64,000 nt of DNA from Hydrogeniiclostridium mannosilyticum (GCF_003268275.1 NZ_QLYR01000007.1:1-64000), one strand, 5' to 3'; numbered from the stretch's first letter, positions 52,064 through 63,659 are shown. The notes: generated by a model from the sequence alone, not told the origin. Made by a program: numbers and translations.

Positions 52064-52714
52064 TTATATAAGCTCTAAAAAGTCCTTTATGTATAAATTT
52101 GACGCCTGCATGACCGCGGCCTGCTCCGCCGTGGAAAACGCATCGTAAACCCCAACGGTCAAAAATCCGCCCGCGGCGGCTCCCTTCAAGCCCGTCAGCG
52201 TGTCCTCGAACACCGCGCACTCAGATGGGCCCAGCCCCAAGCGCCGGGCAGCCAGGCAATAGACGTCTGGAAAATCCTTGCCTTTGCCGGCCTCCTTGGT
52301 AGTGGCAAACGCGGTAAAGCAATCATAGATGCCGTTGTTTTTCAATGCGGGGACAAAGAGCTCCCGCGCCGAAGAAGTGGCAACCCCCAGGCGGATACCG
52401 TTTTGCCGAAGCCGCGCCAAATATGCTTTTGCACCCGGCTTGAGCCGGATCTCACACGCATAGGCCTGCCGGGACAGCTCCGTCCACTCACGAATCAGCG
52501 CGGCGGGGGAATCCTCCAGCGCAAAGCGGCTGATGGTGTAGGCCGCGGCCTGCGAAAATTCCAGCGCGTTGACAGCCTCCATATAATCCGGGGGCAGGGC
52601 AATCCCACGCTTAGCCAAAAAGCGCCTGTCCACCTCATCCCAAATCCACATCGAGTCGAGCAGCGTCCCGTCCAGGTCAAAAATCATGCCCTTTTTTTGC
52701 GCTAATCTTTCCAT
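52064..52714 (-). CDS. HAD-superfamily hydrolase (phosphoglycolate/beta-PGM type)
   Basis: A 216-residue HAD-IA phosphatase with a helical cap. Motif I IFDLDGTLLDS (about 11-21, Asp nucleophile), motif II GVATSS, motif III Lys in KEAGKGKDFPD and motif IV VFEDTLTG are all present. Likely substrate is a small phosphosugar or phosphoglycolate; not certain. Start ATG 52714. Confidence 0.88.
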   Translation of the reverse strand: MERLAQKKGMIFDLDGTLLDSMWIWDEVDRRFLAKRGIALPPDYMEAVNALEFSQAAAYTISRFALEDSPAALIREWTELSRQAYACEIRLKPGAKAYLARLRQNGIRLGVATSSARELFVPALKNNGIYDCFTAFATTKEAGKGKDFPDVYCLAARRLGLGPSECAVFEDTLTGLKGAAAGGFLTVGVYDAFSTAEQAAVMQASNLYIKDFLELI

Positions 52715-52894
52715 AGCTTCCACAACCCCCTGGTGGCCCCTGTACCCGGCCGCGCGGCAATGGCTGAAGCCACCGCAATGCCGCCGGTTCCCCACCCCAA
52801 AACAGCGCCGCCTTTCCCGTTTTTCTGGGCCGTATTAATAATCCGCTTTGTATTATTTTATAAGTATATTACAAAATAGATATTTATTTTTTAT

Positions 52895-53440
52895 TTACAG
52901 CTTACCGGCCTGCACCAGCAGTGCGGTGCGCAAAATCAGCGCCTGGCTCTTACCGTCGGGGATCCGGTTATCCATCACCATTTGCACGGCCTCGCCGATC
53001 GGCAGCGTTTCGACCTCCAGGAACTCGTCGTCGTCAAAATCCGTCGCGCCCTGGGACTGGGCGCGGCAGGCGTACAGCCGGATGATTTCGTCCGTGTAGC
53101 CGGGCGTGGGGTAGAAGTCGCCCAGCTTTAAAAAGCCGTCCGCCGTTACGCCCGTTTCCTCGCGCAGCTCGCGCCGGATGGCCTCGTCCGGGTCTTCACC
53201 CGGCTCCAGCTTACCGGCCGGGGTCTCCAGCACCACCTGCTTGTAGGGGTAGCGGAACTGGCGCACCAGGTAGATGCGGTTGTCCGGCGTCAGCGCGGCG
53301 GCGCTGACGCCGCCGGGGTGGCACACCACCTCACGCGCGGCCTCCACACCGTTTTCCAGCCGTACACGGTCCTTTTTCAGCGTAACAACCCGGCCCCTAT
53401 ATAAAACCTCACTGGAAAGGGTTTCTTCCTTTAATTCCAT
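52895..53440 (-). CDS. Nudix hydrolase, ADP-ribose pyrophosphatase type
   Basis: A 181-residue Nudix enzyme. The Nudix box reads GKLEPGEDPDEAIRRELREE, then TG (about 75-97), matching Gx5Ex7REUxEExGU. The upstream ETPAGKLEPGE and PGYTDEIIRLY features fit ADP-ribose pyrophosphatases (NudF-like), which cut ADP-ribose to AMP and ribose 5-phosphate. ATG 53440. Confidence 0.9.
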   Translation of the reverse strand: MELKEETLSSEVLYRGRVVTLKKDRVRLENGVEAAREVVCHPGGVSAAALTPDNRIYLVRQFRYPYKQVVLETPAGKLEPGEDPDEAIRRELREETGVTADGFLKLGDFYPTPGYTDEIIRLYACRAQSQGATDFDDDEFLEVETLPIGEAVQMVMDNRIPDGKSQALILRTALLVQAGKL

Positions 53441-53492
53441 GCTGCAAACCTCCAGATATTCATTTTTCCCCTATGCTCTTACTCGCGTTATG

Positions 53493-53536
53493 ATAAAGAT
53501 CACACAAACGGAAAAAGCGTTCGTGTGATCTTTTTT
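53493..53536 (-). terminator. Terminator after the gyrA-lipoprotein unit
   Basis: AAAGATCACACAAACG pairs with CGTTCGTGTGATCTTT (one mismatch) around a short loop. T-tracts on both strands. Confidence 0.7.
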
Positions 53537-53563
53537 ACGGGGCCGCCCGCGGGCAGCATCGGC

Positions 53564-54256
53564 TCAGCCCGCGGAAAACTCGTAGGTAAACTCCGGGTCA
53601 TAGGTATAGAGCTCGGCATATATCTGCGCCGCGCGGGTGCGGTAATAATCCATCGTCTGGCTGGCGGCATTGACCGCTGCCAGGGAACCGCCGACACTGC
53701 CGGCGCTCTCATAGATCTTTTCGAGCGCCGCGGGGGTGTCCTTCTCCCACTGGGCCTGTTCCTCCGCATAAGCCTCCTTGTCGTCGGCGGCCAGATTTTG
53801 CAGCTTTTTATAAGCCTGTTCAATCTCGGTTTTCCAGAGCGAAGTATACTTTTCCGACACTGTCACCATATCCACATTGGAGATCGCGTTTTGCATCTCC
53901 TTGAGGTACTGCTGATCAATCGGATTATTCTTGAACTTTTGGTCGAAAGCCGCGTTCCCGGTTTCAATGTCAATCAGCTGCCCGGGCTGCTCGCCCTCGG
54001 CAGGCTCATCAATACTCGGCGCCTGTGAGCCGGCCGCGGAGGACTCGCTGCCTGTACCGGAGGAATCGCCGGGGCTCTGCTCCTGAGAGGACGCGCTCTC
54101 ACTCTTTCCGGCTTCCGAAGAGGCCGCGCTTTGCCCGTTCTGAGACGGGGCATCGGAGCCCGCAACGCTGCTTGAAGCGCCGCCGCTGCAGGCCGCCAGG
54201 CCCAGCGCCACGGCAGCAGCCGCGGCAAGGGCAATCAGCTTAATCGGTTTATTCAT
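53564..54256 (-). CDS. Lipoprotein, LprI/DUF1311-like
   Basis: A 230-residue lipoprotein: signal peptide, lipobox LAACS (Cys about 22), a Ser/Gly/Glu-rich linker (23-90), and a helical domain whose pattern (EIEQAYKKLQNLAADDKEAY, EEQAQWEKD, then ...GGSLAAVNAASQTMDYYRTRA) resembles the LprI/DUF1311 family of lysozyme-inhibitor-like proteins, but without its cysteines. Match is by pattern only. The ATG (54256; 54265 also possible) overlaps the end of gyrA, so it is probably translated with it. Confidence 0.65.
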   Translation of the reverse strand: MNKPIKLIALAAAAAVALGLAACSGGASSSVAGSDAPSQNGQSAASSEAGKSESASSQEQSPGDSSGTGSESSAAGSQAPSIDEPAEGEQPGQLIDIETGNAAFDQKFKNNPIDQQYLKEMQNAISNVDMVTVSEKYTSLWKTEIEQAYKKLQNLAADDKEAYAEEQAQWEKDTPAALEKIYESAGSVGGSLAAVNAASQTMDYYRTRAAQIYAELYTYDPEFTYEFSAG

Positions 54257-56828
54257 CGCTTTCATCGGCGCCATCCACCTGTCCTTCTTCATTTTCCGCA
54301 CCGAGCTCTTCCTCGGTCAAGTCCTCGCCGTCATCCTCCGGTATTTCATCCTCGGCCTCCTCGTCGTCATGCGCGGTGCGCGCCAGGGTAACGACACGGC
54401 TGCCCTCCGCCAGGCGCATCACGCGCACGCCCTTGCTGGGCCGCGCGCAGAGGCGGATGGAATTGGCACGAATGCGGATGATGATGCCGTCGGAGGAAAT
54501 CAGGATGACATCATCCTCCGGGTCCACTACCTTAATAGCGGCGACATCGCCGTACCGCCCGACATGGTAGTTGATAATACCCTTGCCGCCGCGCGATTGC
54601 AGGCGGTAATCCGCAATTTCCGAAAGGCGCCCGTAGCCCGTTTCAGAGACGGTGAGCAGCAGGCCGCCGCTGCGTACCGCGCTCATGCCGGCCACCTCGT
54701 CGCCCTCCTTGAGCGTCAGCGCCTTCACGCCGCGCGCCGTACGGCCGACCGCGCGGACATCCCCCTCGCTGAAGCGGATGGCCATGCCCTTTTTCGTCGC
54801 CAGAACCAGCTGGTCGCTGCCGTCCGTCAGCAGCACCCAGGCCAGCTCGTCGCCCTCGTCCAAATCAATGGCAATCACGCCGCCCTTACGGGTGGTGTCA
54901 TAGGCCTTAAGCTCTGTACGCTTGATGATGCCGTTACGGGTGACCATAACCAGGTAGCTTTCCTCATCAAATTCCGGCACGCGGATCATGGAGGTCACGC
55001 GCTCGTCGGCAGAGAGGGGAAGCAGGTTGACAATGTTCATGCCCTTACTGGTGCGGGAGCCCTCGGGAATTTCATAACATTTAAGCCGGTAGACACGGCC
55101 CAGATTGGTAAAGAACATCACATAATCGTGCGAGCCGATGACGAACATCTCGGTAGCCACATCCTCATCCCGGCGGCTCATGCCCGAGACGCCGCGTCCG
55201 CCGCGGTGCTGGATGGAATAGGTGTCCGCCGGCAGGCGCTTGACATAGCCGAAGTTTGTCAGCGTCAGAATGCACTCCTCACGCGGGATCAGGTCCTCTA
55301 TATCCACCTCGCCGCTGATTGCGGCGATTTCGGTGCGGCGTTCGTCGCCGAACCTGCGCTTGACCTCCAGGGCCTCGTCCTTGATGATGCCCATCAGGCG
55401 GCCCCGGTTTACAAGAATATCCTTCAGGTCCGCGACCTTCGCCTCAATGGCGGCGAGCTCCTCCTCCAGCTTCTGGCGTTCCAGGCCGGTCAGGCTGCCC
55501 AGCGTCATTTGCACAATAGCCTGCGCCTGAACATCATCCAGGCCGAAGCGATCCATCAGGGCCGCCTTGGCAGAGGGCCTGTCCTTTGAGGCGCGGATCA
55601 GGGCGATGACCTCGTCGATGTGATCGACGGCAATTTTCAGCCCCTGTAAAATATGGGCCCGCTCCTCGGCCTTGCGCAGCTCATACTGCGTGCGGCGGGT
55701 GACGACGTCCTCCTGAAAATCGATGTAATGCTGCAGCGCTTCCTTCAGTGTCAGCGTCTTGGGCTCGCCGTTGACAATGGCAAGCATAATCACGCCGAAG
55801 GTGGACTGCATCTGCGTGTAGCTGAACAGTTGGTTGAGCACCACCTGCGGGGAGGCCTCGCGCTTTACGGTGACCACAATCCGCATGCCTGTGCGGTCGG
55901 AATGGTCCTCCACATTGCTGATGCCCTCGATGCGCTTATCCTTGACCAAGTCGGCAATGGATTCAATCAGGCGCGCCTTGTTCACCTGGTAGGGCAGCTC
56001 GGTGACAATGATGTTATAACGCCCGTTCTTTTCCTCCTCAATCTCGGCCCGGGCCCGCACAATAACACGCCCGCGCCCGGTGGCGTATGCCGCCCGGATG
56101 CCGCTGCGCCCCATGATGACGGCGCCGGTGGGGAAATCCGGCCCTTTGATGTGCTCCATCAGCTGCTCAAGGGTGGCGTCTGGGTTGTCGATAAGCGTAC
56201 ACATGCCGTCGATGACCTCACCCATATTATGCGGCGGAATATTCGTCGCCATGCCGACCGCGATGCCCGTGGAGCCGTTGACCAGCAGGTTGGGGAAGTG
56301 GCTGGGCAGGGCGGTGGGTTCCTTGAGGCGGTCGTCGTAGTTCGGGGTAAAATCGACCGTGTCCTTGTCAATATCCAGCAGCATCTCCTGGGAAAGGCGG
56401 CTCATGCGGCTCTCAGTATAACGGTAGGCAGCCGGCGGGTCGCCGTCCACGGAGCCGAAGTTGCCGTGGCCGTCCACCAGCATATAACGCATGGAAAAGT
56501 CCTGTGCCAGGCGCACCAGCGCGTCGTAGACCGACGCGTCGCCGTGCGGATGGTACCGGCCCAGCACCGATCCGACGGTGTCCGCGCATTTACGGTAGGC
56601 CTTGTCGGGGTCGAGGTGGTTTTCATACATGGTGTAGAGGATGCGCCGGTGCACCGGCTTCAAGCCGTCCCGCACATCCGGCAGGGCGCGCGACACAATA
56701 ACCGACATGGAGTAGTCCAGAAAGGATTTTTTAATCTCCTTTTCCAGGTCTACGTTGATGATCTTATTGTATTCGTTCTGCCCCTGATCCTCTGTATTTT
56801 CCAGATTGTTTCCCGTAATGTCATCCAT
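54249..56828 (-). CDS. gyrA: DNA gyrase subunit A
   Basis: An 859-residue type II topoisomerase subunit. The catalytic Tyr lies in [10 protein letters not shown] (about 125-131), after AQDFSMRY and [14 protein letters not shown]. The C-terminal beta-pinwheel contains the GyrA box (a QRGGKG-like sequence, here HRGGRG / QSRGGKG), which supports gyrase rather than topoisomerase IV. An acidic tail ends the chain. The quinolone-pocket loop reads [10 protein letters not shown], with Ala at the position of E. coli Ser83. It starts directly after the stop of a YcxB-like gene. Confidence 0.96.
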   Translation of the reverse strand: MDDITGNNLENTEDQGQNEYNKIINVDLEKEIKKSFLDYSMSVIVSRALPDVRDGLKPVHRRILYTMYENHLDPDKAYRKCADTVGSVLGRYHPHGDASVYDALVRLAQDFSMRYMLVDGHGNFGSVDGDPPAAYRYTESRMSRLSQEMLLDIDKDTVDFTPNYDDRLKEPTALPSHFPNLLVNGSTGIAVGMATNIPPHNMGEVIDGMCTLIDNPDATLEQLMEHIKGPDFPTGAVIMGRSGIRAAYATGRGRVIVRARAEIEEEKNGRYNIIVTELPYQVNKARLIESIADLVKDKRIEGISNVEDHSDRTGMRIVVTVKREASPQVVLNQLFSYTQMQSTFGVIMLAIVNGEPKTLTLKEALQHYIDFQEDVVTRRTQYELRKAEERAHILQGLKIAVDHIDEVIALIRASKDRPSAKAALMDRFGLDDVQAQAIVQMTLGSLTGLERQKLEEELAAIEAKVADLKDILVNRGRLMGIIKDEALEVKRRFGDERRTEIAAISGEVDIEDLIPREECILTLTNFGYVKRLPADTYSIQHRGGRGVSGMSRRDEDVATEMFVIGSHDYVMFFTNLGRVYRLKCYEIPEGSRTSKGMNIVNLLPLSADERVTSMIRVPEFDEESYLVMVTRNGIIKRTELKAYDTTRKGGVIAIDLDEGDELAWVLLTDGSDQLVLATKKGMAIRFSEGDVRAVGRTARGVKALTLKEGDEVAGMSAVRSGGLLLTVSETGYGRLSEIADYRLQSRGGKGIINYHVGRYGDVAAIKVVDPEDDVILISSDGIIIRIRANSIRLCARPSKGVRVMRLAEGSRVVTLARTAHDDEEAEDEIPEDDGEDLTEEELGAENEEGQVDGADESDE

Positions 56829-57398
56829 TTATCGGATTCCCTCCTGACGAAATTTTTCTCCCATTGCCGTGGAAAGCCACCCGCGCAGCAGGGCCGCCTG
56901 GGCCTCTGTCAACGCGCGCTTAGGCACAAAATGGCTTTCCTCCTCGCCTGTATAGAGCAAAAACATCTTCTTGTCCTCATAAGCCCTAAAAAGCAGGCCA
57001 TAGTCGAGATGCGCCTCATAGCGGCCGGTCTTTATCTGAACGGTATGGTCCGTAAACAGCAAATTCTTCGCAATCATCCGCTCTTTGTTCGCGTCATAGT
57101 AGGCGCCGGCGGAGCGGCGGATAAAATAGGGCATCAGGGCATCCTGCCAGCTGCCGAGCAGCACGCCGAGCAGCACCAGCAGGCAGTCCGCAATAGTCTG
57201 TACATAGCCGGTGCGGCCCCACAGCGTCCAAAACAGAATGCCGAGCAGCACCAAGGCAATACCGCTGACGCGCAGTGCCAGCGCCTCACGGGGACGGCAC
57301 GCGGCATGGCAGGCCGCCGTCTTATAGTCGCAGTAATCCTCCCGGGTGGGCAGGTAGCTTGCGCACAGTTCTTCTATTACCGGTTCACGTTCTTCCAT
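56829..57398 (-). CDS. YcxB-like membrane protein 1 (next to gyrA)
   Basis: A 189-residue protein with two adjacent membrane spans (about 43-63 and 68-88) followed by a YcxB-like C-terminal domain (TDHTVQIKTGRYEAHLDYGL and YTGEEESHFVPKRAL) that fits the PH-like pattern of this family. Function unknown. Its stop is immediately followed by the gyrA ATG, so it is co-translated with gyrA. Confidence 0.65.
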   Translation of the reverse strand: MEEREPVIEELCASYLPTREDYCDYKTAACHAACRPREALALRVSGIALVLLGILFWTLWGRTGYVQTIADCLLVLLGVLLGSWQDALMPYFIRRSAGAYYDANKERMIAKNLLFTDHTVQIKTGRYEAHLDYGLLFRAYEDKKMFLLYTGEEESHFVPKRALTEAQAALLRGWLSTAMGEKFRQEGIR

Positions 57399-57468
57399 GT
57401 TGCGCTCCTTCCCGTTTGAAAGGGCCTGACCGCCGCCCGCCCAGCAGCACGCTGGGGCGGCGGGGGCG

Positions 57469-58035
57469 TTAAGCCTTCAGCCTGCGGTATTTCGCCGCAA
57501 ATGCGTCCGCCAGCAGCTGCGACACCCGCGCGCATTCCTCTTGGGAAAGCGCGTCCTTGTCCAGTACCCATAAATACCGTTCCCGTCCGCCCGCCGCCAC
57601 AAAATAGCGCGGCGTTTCAAAGCAGCGCTGAAACTCCGTCCAATACTCCAATATTTTTTCGCACTCGTTCTCCAGCACCACGCTGTCGCGGTAGACAGAA
57701 GCCGTTGTCTCCAGCGCAAGCAGCGGGTTGGAGGAAAACTTCTTCTCCAGCTGGGCCTGCTCGTTTTTCGGCTGTACAAAGAGGAAAAAGGCCGCCAGCA
57801 ACAGCAGCAGCACTTCCAGGGCAACCGGCACCCAAACGCCGCCGTACCGCGCCGCGTACCAGGGCGTGCCGGACAAGCACAGCAGCGCCAGCGTCACACA
57901 GATTCCCGCGCGGACGCCGGGCCTTGTCAGCGGAAACATCTGCCGCCGCGCCGTCAGCGACGCCTGTGTATAAAGCGCGCCCGTCATTTTCTGCCGTACC
58001 ACGGCCGCGGGCTTGCCTTCATAAAATCCAGGCAT
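57469..58035 (-). CDS. YcxB-like membrane protein 2
   Basis: A 188-residue protein: N-terminal soluble part, two hydrophobic spans (about 42-62 and 70-90), then a soluble domain (ALETTASVYRDSVVLENECE, RYFVAAGGRERYLWVLDKDA) with the same build as its neighbours. It is clearly the most diverged of the three; assignment to the YcxB group is tentative. Lies 70 bases upstream of protein 1 and 3 bases downstream of protein 3. Confidence 0.5.
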   Translation of the reverse strand: MPGFYEGKPAAVVRQKMTGALYTQASLTARRQMFPLTRPGVRAGICVTLALLCLSGTPWYAARYGGVWVPVALEVLLLLLAAFFLFVQPKNEQAQLEKKFSSNPLLALETTASVYRDSVVLENECEKILEYWTEFQRCFETPRYFVAAGGRERYLWVLDKDALSQEECARVSQLLADAFAAKYRRLKA

Positions 58036-58038
58036 GAC

Positions 58039-58758
58039 TCACGCCTCCTTTATCTCCTCGGTGCCCGAAAGCACCATGCCCTGCACCTCGGCCCGCACAG
58101 CGGGCTCCACCGCGCGCAAGGGCAGCAGCACCAGGCGGTCCGCCGTGTGCAGCAAAATCATATTTTTATATTCCTCACGAAAGCAGGAGCCGTCCAGAGG
58201 GATTTCCCATTTTCCTTCTCCCTTGCCCATGACAATCTCATCGGGGAAAATCTCCATCTGCACAGATGCGATCTTCGGGTTATTGCAGATGGCAATTGCC
58301 TTGCGCCTTCTGCCCAAATAGGGAACAACCGCGACCACCGCCGCCAGCGCCACGCTGACGATGCCGAAAAACAGCGCCGGTGCGCCGGTCCCGGAGAAAT
58401 ATTGAAAGAAGAACACCGCCGCCAGCACCGCCAGCACCAGGATCTCAACCACAGCCCGGAGGCCGGAGGTCTTGGTCATCCCGCTTTTTTTCAGGGCATG
58501 GAAGACCTCGTCCGGCCTGAGCGTATAGCTGAGCTTTATGCCCGTCTGCTTTTCCTCGTAAACGGCGGCCTCCTCGTCGGCCACCAGGGTGGCCTCGCTG
58601 CCGTCCCACTCCACGGGCTCATCCTCATCCTCTTCTTCCTGGACGGGGAACACATGCTTCTTTTCCTTTTTTGCCTCGAGGGACGGCTCCTCCTTCTTTT
58701 GTTCAGGAGGGTTGGCGCTTTGCTCTCCGCCAGCCGGCTCAGGTTGCAATTTACTCAT
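58039..58758 (-). CDS. YcxB-like membrane protein 3 (next to gyrB)
   Basis: A 239-residue protein with an acidic, disordered N-terminus (1-65), two membrane spans (about 105-127 and 132-152), and a C-terminal domain (ASVQMEIFPDEIVMGKGEGK, NMILLHTADRLVLLPLRAV) of YcxB type. It has a strong GGAGAAA-type site before ATG 58758 and starts about 90 bases after gyrB. Confidence 0.6.
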   Translation of the reverse strand: MSKLQPEPAGGEQSANPPEQKKEEPSLEAKKEKKHVFPVQEEEDEDEPVEWDGSEATLVADEEAAVYEEKQTGIKLSYTLRPDEVFHALKKSGMTKTSGLRAVVEILVLAVLAAVFFFQYFSGTGAPALFFGIVSVALAAVVAVVPYLGRRRKAIAICNNPKIASVQMEIFPDEIVMGKGEGKWEIPLDGSCFREEYKNMILLHTADRLVLLPLRAVEPAVRAEVQGMVLSGTEEIKEA

Positions 58759-58847
58759 GTTTTCTCGCCTTTCTGCGGCCCGCCGGGCCGCGTGTACTGA
58801 TATTCGGCTATCGCCGTCCGCACCAGGCGGAAGCGCCCGCCGCCGGA

Positions 58848-60800
<1,953 letters not shown>

Positions 60801-60868
60801 TCATATACGTCTATCCATAAAACACAATTCATCAATAAGCTGTAAAGGGGCCGCTTTTCCCTCTTTCC

Positions 60869-60874
60869 ATTATA
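60869..60874 (-). promoter_or_regulatory. Possible gyrB promoter (-10 only)
   Basis: TATAAT on the minus strand, about 85 bases before gyrB, in the gap after the zinc-ribbon gene. The -35 is unclear. Confidence 0.4.
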
Positions 60875-60923
60875 CAAAAAAGATGTGAATTTTTTTAGGG
60901 AATCGCGGAACAATTTTCACTTT

Positions 60924-61304
60924 TCAACCTGTTTTTCCGCCCTTTTTTCCGTCAGCGCCCCTTCGCCGCCCAGGCGGGAGGGGGTCCTGCAGCCGCCGGT
61001 AGCGCACCACAAAGGGATGCAAGGGGAAAAGGCAGCACAGCAGCACGGCGGTAAGCCCCGCAATAAACAGCACGTTCACCTGCTCCAGGCTCCAGAAAAG
61101 CAGGTTCAGCAGGCACAGCAGCACCCCGGCAATACACCAGAGCAGCACGATGCGCCCCTTGGCGCGAATAATAAAACGTTTGCCGCAGTTGGGGCAAACG
61201 CCCGTTTTGTCCCGAATATGCCGGCGGACATCCCCATATAAAAACCGGCCCTCACAGTAGGGGCACAGGGGCAGGCGCAGGCCATGCGGCTTTCTCGTTC
61301 CCAT
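60924..61304 (-). CDS. Zinc-ribbon membrane protein (cxxc_20_cxxc type)
   Basis: A 126-residue protein. Two CxxC pairs (CPYC about 14, CPNC about 37) are 19 residues apart, matching TIGR04104 (cxxc_20_cxxc). Two membrane spans follow (about 53-72 and 76-96), then a basic tail. Function unknown. It lies 7 bases after the next zinc-ribbon gene. Confidence 0.7.
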   Translation of the reverse strand: MGTRKPHGLRLPLCPYCEGRFLYGDVRRHIRDKTGVCPNCGKRFIIRAKGRIVLLWCIAGVLLCLLNLLFWSLEQVNVLFIAGLTAVLLCCLFPLHPFVVRYRRLQDPLPPGRRRGADGKKGGKTG

Positions 61305-61311
61305 CGCCCGC

Positions 61312-61815
61312 CTACTTTCGGATGATGGTGTGCGCCATATTCTGGTCTACAAGCGTTTTCTGAACATAGCGCAGGTCTGTCGTCTTTTCCAGGTTGAGCC
61401 TTGAAAACTGCGAGGTGTGCGGCTCTCTGTTCTCGGAAGCTGCAGCCCCGGGGCGGCGCCGGCTCCCCTGCGGCGGGCGGCCGTTTTTCGCGCCGGCACG
61501 GGGCGCCGGTTTGCCCGGCTTTTTCAGCCGGATTAAAAGGATGCTCAGGGCCAGAAAAAGAATAAAGGGAATGAAAACCAGCAGGATCCCCCACAGCCCA
61601 AGGGCCTGCTGGGCCGCCAAATAGACGGCGAACAGCGCCAGCGCCGCCAGCACCGCCGCGCCCGCGACGATATAGGCGGCGCTGTCAAGCGCCACATTGC
61701 TGACCCCGCCGCACTTTGCACAGCGGTATTCCCCCTGAAACCTGAGGTACCAGCTTAAAAACGGATTGACCTTTTTCCCGCAGTAAGGGCAGCGGGGTAA
61801 ATGAAATTTCGACAT
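61312..61815 (-). CDS. Zinc-ribbon membrane protein with basic linker
   Basis: A 167-residue protein. CPYCGKK and CAKCGGV form a zinc ribbon (about 9-36), two spans follow (about 46-66 and 73-93), and a basic Pro/Arg-rich linker leads to a C-terminal segment. It resembles its downstream neighbour, so the two may be paralogues. ATG 61815 has GGGAG 6 bases upstream; GTG 61821 is possible. Confidence 0.65.
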   Translation of the reverse strand: MSKFHLPRCPYCGKKVNPFLSWYLRFQGEYRCAKCGGVSNVALDSAAYIVAGAAVLAALALFAVYLAAQQALGLWGILLVFIPFILFLALSILLIRLKKPGKPAPRAGAKNGRPPQGSRRRPGAAASENREPHTSQFSRLNLEKTTDLRYVQKTLVDQNMAHTIIRK

Positions 61816-61877
61816 AGGCACTCCCTTTGCTTCTTCGGGCCCGCGGACGGCGAATGCCCGCGCCCGGGCCGCGTTTA

Positions 61878-62180
61878 TCAGTCCAGATCCTCCTGGCTTA
61901 TATTGACATTGGAGATATTTTCTATAAAACGGCTGCGCTTGAGCAGCGTTGAGGAAGAAATCTGCGATATATAAACCGTCTTGCCGGATTTACTCTTGGT
62001 GTCCCGGCAGAGAATGAAGGTTTTCGGCAGCTCCATAGAAACGTTGACCACCTGCCCGGCCTTTTCCGCCTGGGCCAGGTAATCACGGGTAATTTTAGAA
62101 ATCGTCGAGGTCTCCATATCAAAAATGCCGATGATTTCATCCATTTTGATCACGGTATCCTGCCCTAGGTGCAGATACAT
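61878..62180 (-). CDS. remB: RemB (YaaB) family DUF370 protein
   Basis: A 100-residue protein (MYLHLGQDTVIKMDEIIGIF, then a conserved ISQISSSTLLKR segment). It sits directly after recF, the same place as B. subtilis yaaB/remB. RemA/B are DNA-binding regulators of biofilm matrix genes in Bacillus. The target here is unknown. Start at ATG 62180, 37 bases after recF. Confidence 0.85.
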   Translation of the reverse strand: MYLHLGQDTVIKMDEIIGIFDMETSTISKITRDYLAQAEKAGQVVNVSMELPKTFILCRDTKSKSGKTVYISQISSSTLLKRSRFIENISNVNISQEDLD

Positions 62181-62217
62181 AAAAACGCGCCAACTCCTCT
62201 CTTTTCCTTCCGCCGGG

Positions 62218-63321
62218 TTACCCCGCGGAAACCCGCTCCAGACGCCCGCCCTCCACATGAAACAGCGCGCCGTTTTCCATCCGCCCGGCGGCCTCCGGCT
62301 CACAGCAGGTCATAAAAACCTGCCCGCCGCTCAGGTGGTTCAGCAGGTAATCCTGCCTGGAGGCATCCAGCTCGCTGAGCACATCGTCGAGCAGCACCAC
62401 GGGCGGTTCCCCGCAGGCCTCCGCCAGGCCCGCGGCCTCCGCCAGCTTCAATGCCAGCACAATGGAGCGCTGCTGCCCCTGTGAGCCGAAGCTGCGGGCG
62501 CTCAGGCCGTTGATTTCGATGCTCAGGTCATCCCTATGGGGCCCGGCCGACGTATGCCCAGCCGCGACATCCTCGCGCCTGGCGGCACGCAGCGCCTCCA
62601 GCAGGGCCTGCTGCTCGTTTCCCGCCGTGCCGCCGCCCGCGCTGCACTGGTACTCAAAGGCCAATTTCTCCCGGCTGCGGGAGATGCCCGCATAAGCGGC
62701 CACGGCGGTTTCCCGGATGCGCTCAACATACGCGCGCCTTTCCCGGATAATCCGCCCGCCGTAGCCCGCCAGCCGCTCATCCCACACATCGAGCGTATCC
62801 AGCAGCTCCGCGTGGTAGGGAATATCCTTCAGCAGGCTGTTGCGCTGGAGCAGGCTCTGCTGATAGCGCGAGAAAACGCCCGCATAGGAGGGCCTGCACT
62901 GGCAGATGGCCGAGTCGAGAAAGCTGCGGCGCAAGGCAGGGCCGTCCTTTACCAGGCGCAGATGCTCCGGGCAAAACAGTACGGCGCAAAAGCTGCCGAT
63001 GAGCCCGGAAGGGGATTTTTTTTCCACGCCGTTCAATTTTGCAGCCCGCCGCCCGTTCTGTACGGAAATTTCGGCTTCCTGCTCCCGTTCCCCGCTGTAA
63101 AAGCAAAGAGAGGCCAGCGCGCGCTGCTGCCCAAGGCGCACCAGCTCCGCATCCTTGGCGCCGCGGAAGGAACGCCCCCCGGTAAAGAGCCACAGGGCCT
63201 CCAAAAGGTTGGTTTTTCCCTGGGCGTTCTCGCCATAAATGACATTGACGGCAGGGGAGGCCTCCAGCAGGCCGTCGGCGATATTCCTGTAATTTTGAAC
63301 CCCCAGCGACCGTACAATCAT
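62218..63321 (-). CDS. recF: DNA replication and repair protein RecF
   Basis: A 367-residue SMC-like ATPase. Walker A YGENAQGKTNLLEALW (about 30-45), signature FGSQGQQRSIVLALKLAE and Walker B VVLLDDVLSELD are all in place. RecF helps load RecA at gaps. ATG 63321 overlaps the stop of the upstream S4 gene (ATGA at 63318-63321). Confidence 0.95.
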   Translation of the reverse strand: MIVRSLGVQNYRNIADGLLEASPAVNVIYGENAQGKTNLLEALWLFTGGRSFRGAKDAELVRLGQQRALASLCFYSGEREQEAEISVQNGRRAAKLNGVEKKSPSGLIGSFCAVLFCPEHLRLVKDGPALRRSFLDSAICQCRPSYAGVFSRYQQSLLQRNSLLKDIPYHAELLDTLDVWDERLAGYGGRIIRERRAYVERIRETAVAAYAGISRSREKLAFEYQCSAGGGTAGNEQQALLEALRAARREDVAAGHTSAGPHRDDLSIEINGLSARSFGSQGQQRSIVLALKLAEAAGLAEACGEPPVVLLDDVLSELDASRQDYLLNHLSGGQVFMTCCEPEAAGRMENGALFHVEGGRLERVSAG

Positions 63322-63581
63322 CTTTTCGGCGTGTTCCGGCCTTCCGCGCCGCCCGCCGCGTGCTCCTCAGCCGCCACCAGGTACCGCGTGCCGTTGAACT
63401 CGGCGGTGTCCCCGGGCCTCATCTTTTTTCCGCGCATGGCGCACACCTCGCCGTTGACCAGAACCATCCCGTTTTGTACGGCATATTTTGCCTGGCCGCC
63501 GGTGTCCGTCGCACCCGCGCTTTTCAGCAGTGCGTCCAGACGGATATATTCAGTTTTAATAAAGATTTGTTCCTGCTTCAT
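63318..63581 (-). CDS. S4-domain RNA-binding protein, YaaA type
   Basis: An 87-residue S4 protein of the group found between dnaN and recF. The S4 pattern (IRLDALLKSAGATDTGGQAK, VLVNGEVCAMRGKKMRPGD) spans about 11-65. Function: RNA-binding, partner unknown. Coupled to recF by a 4-base overlap. Confidence 0.9.
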   Translation of the reverse strand: MKQEQIFIKTEYIRLDALLKSAGATDTGGQAKYAVQNGMVLVNGEVCAMRGKKMRPGDTAEFNGTRYLVAAEEHAAGGAEGRNTPKR

Positions 63582-63659
63582 CCTGTTCCTTCCCTGCGGG
63601 GCCGCTCTTGCTTGCCGCCCGCAAATAAAATTGCCGCCTCCATCAACGCCCGGGAGCCT

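Noticed and set aside
55653-57419. Long plus-strand open frame (588 codons) opposite gyrA
   Set aside because: Antisense to the conserved gyrA and YcxB-like genes; composition is that of a reverse-complement reading.
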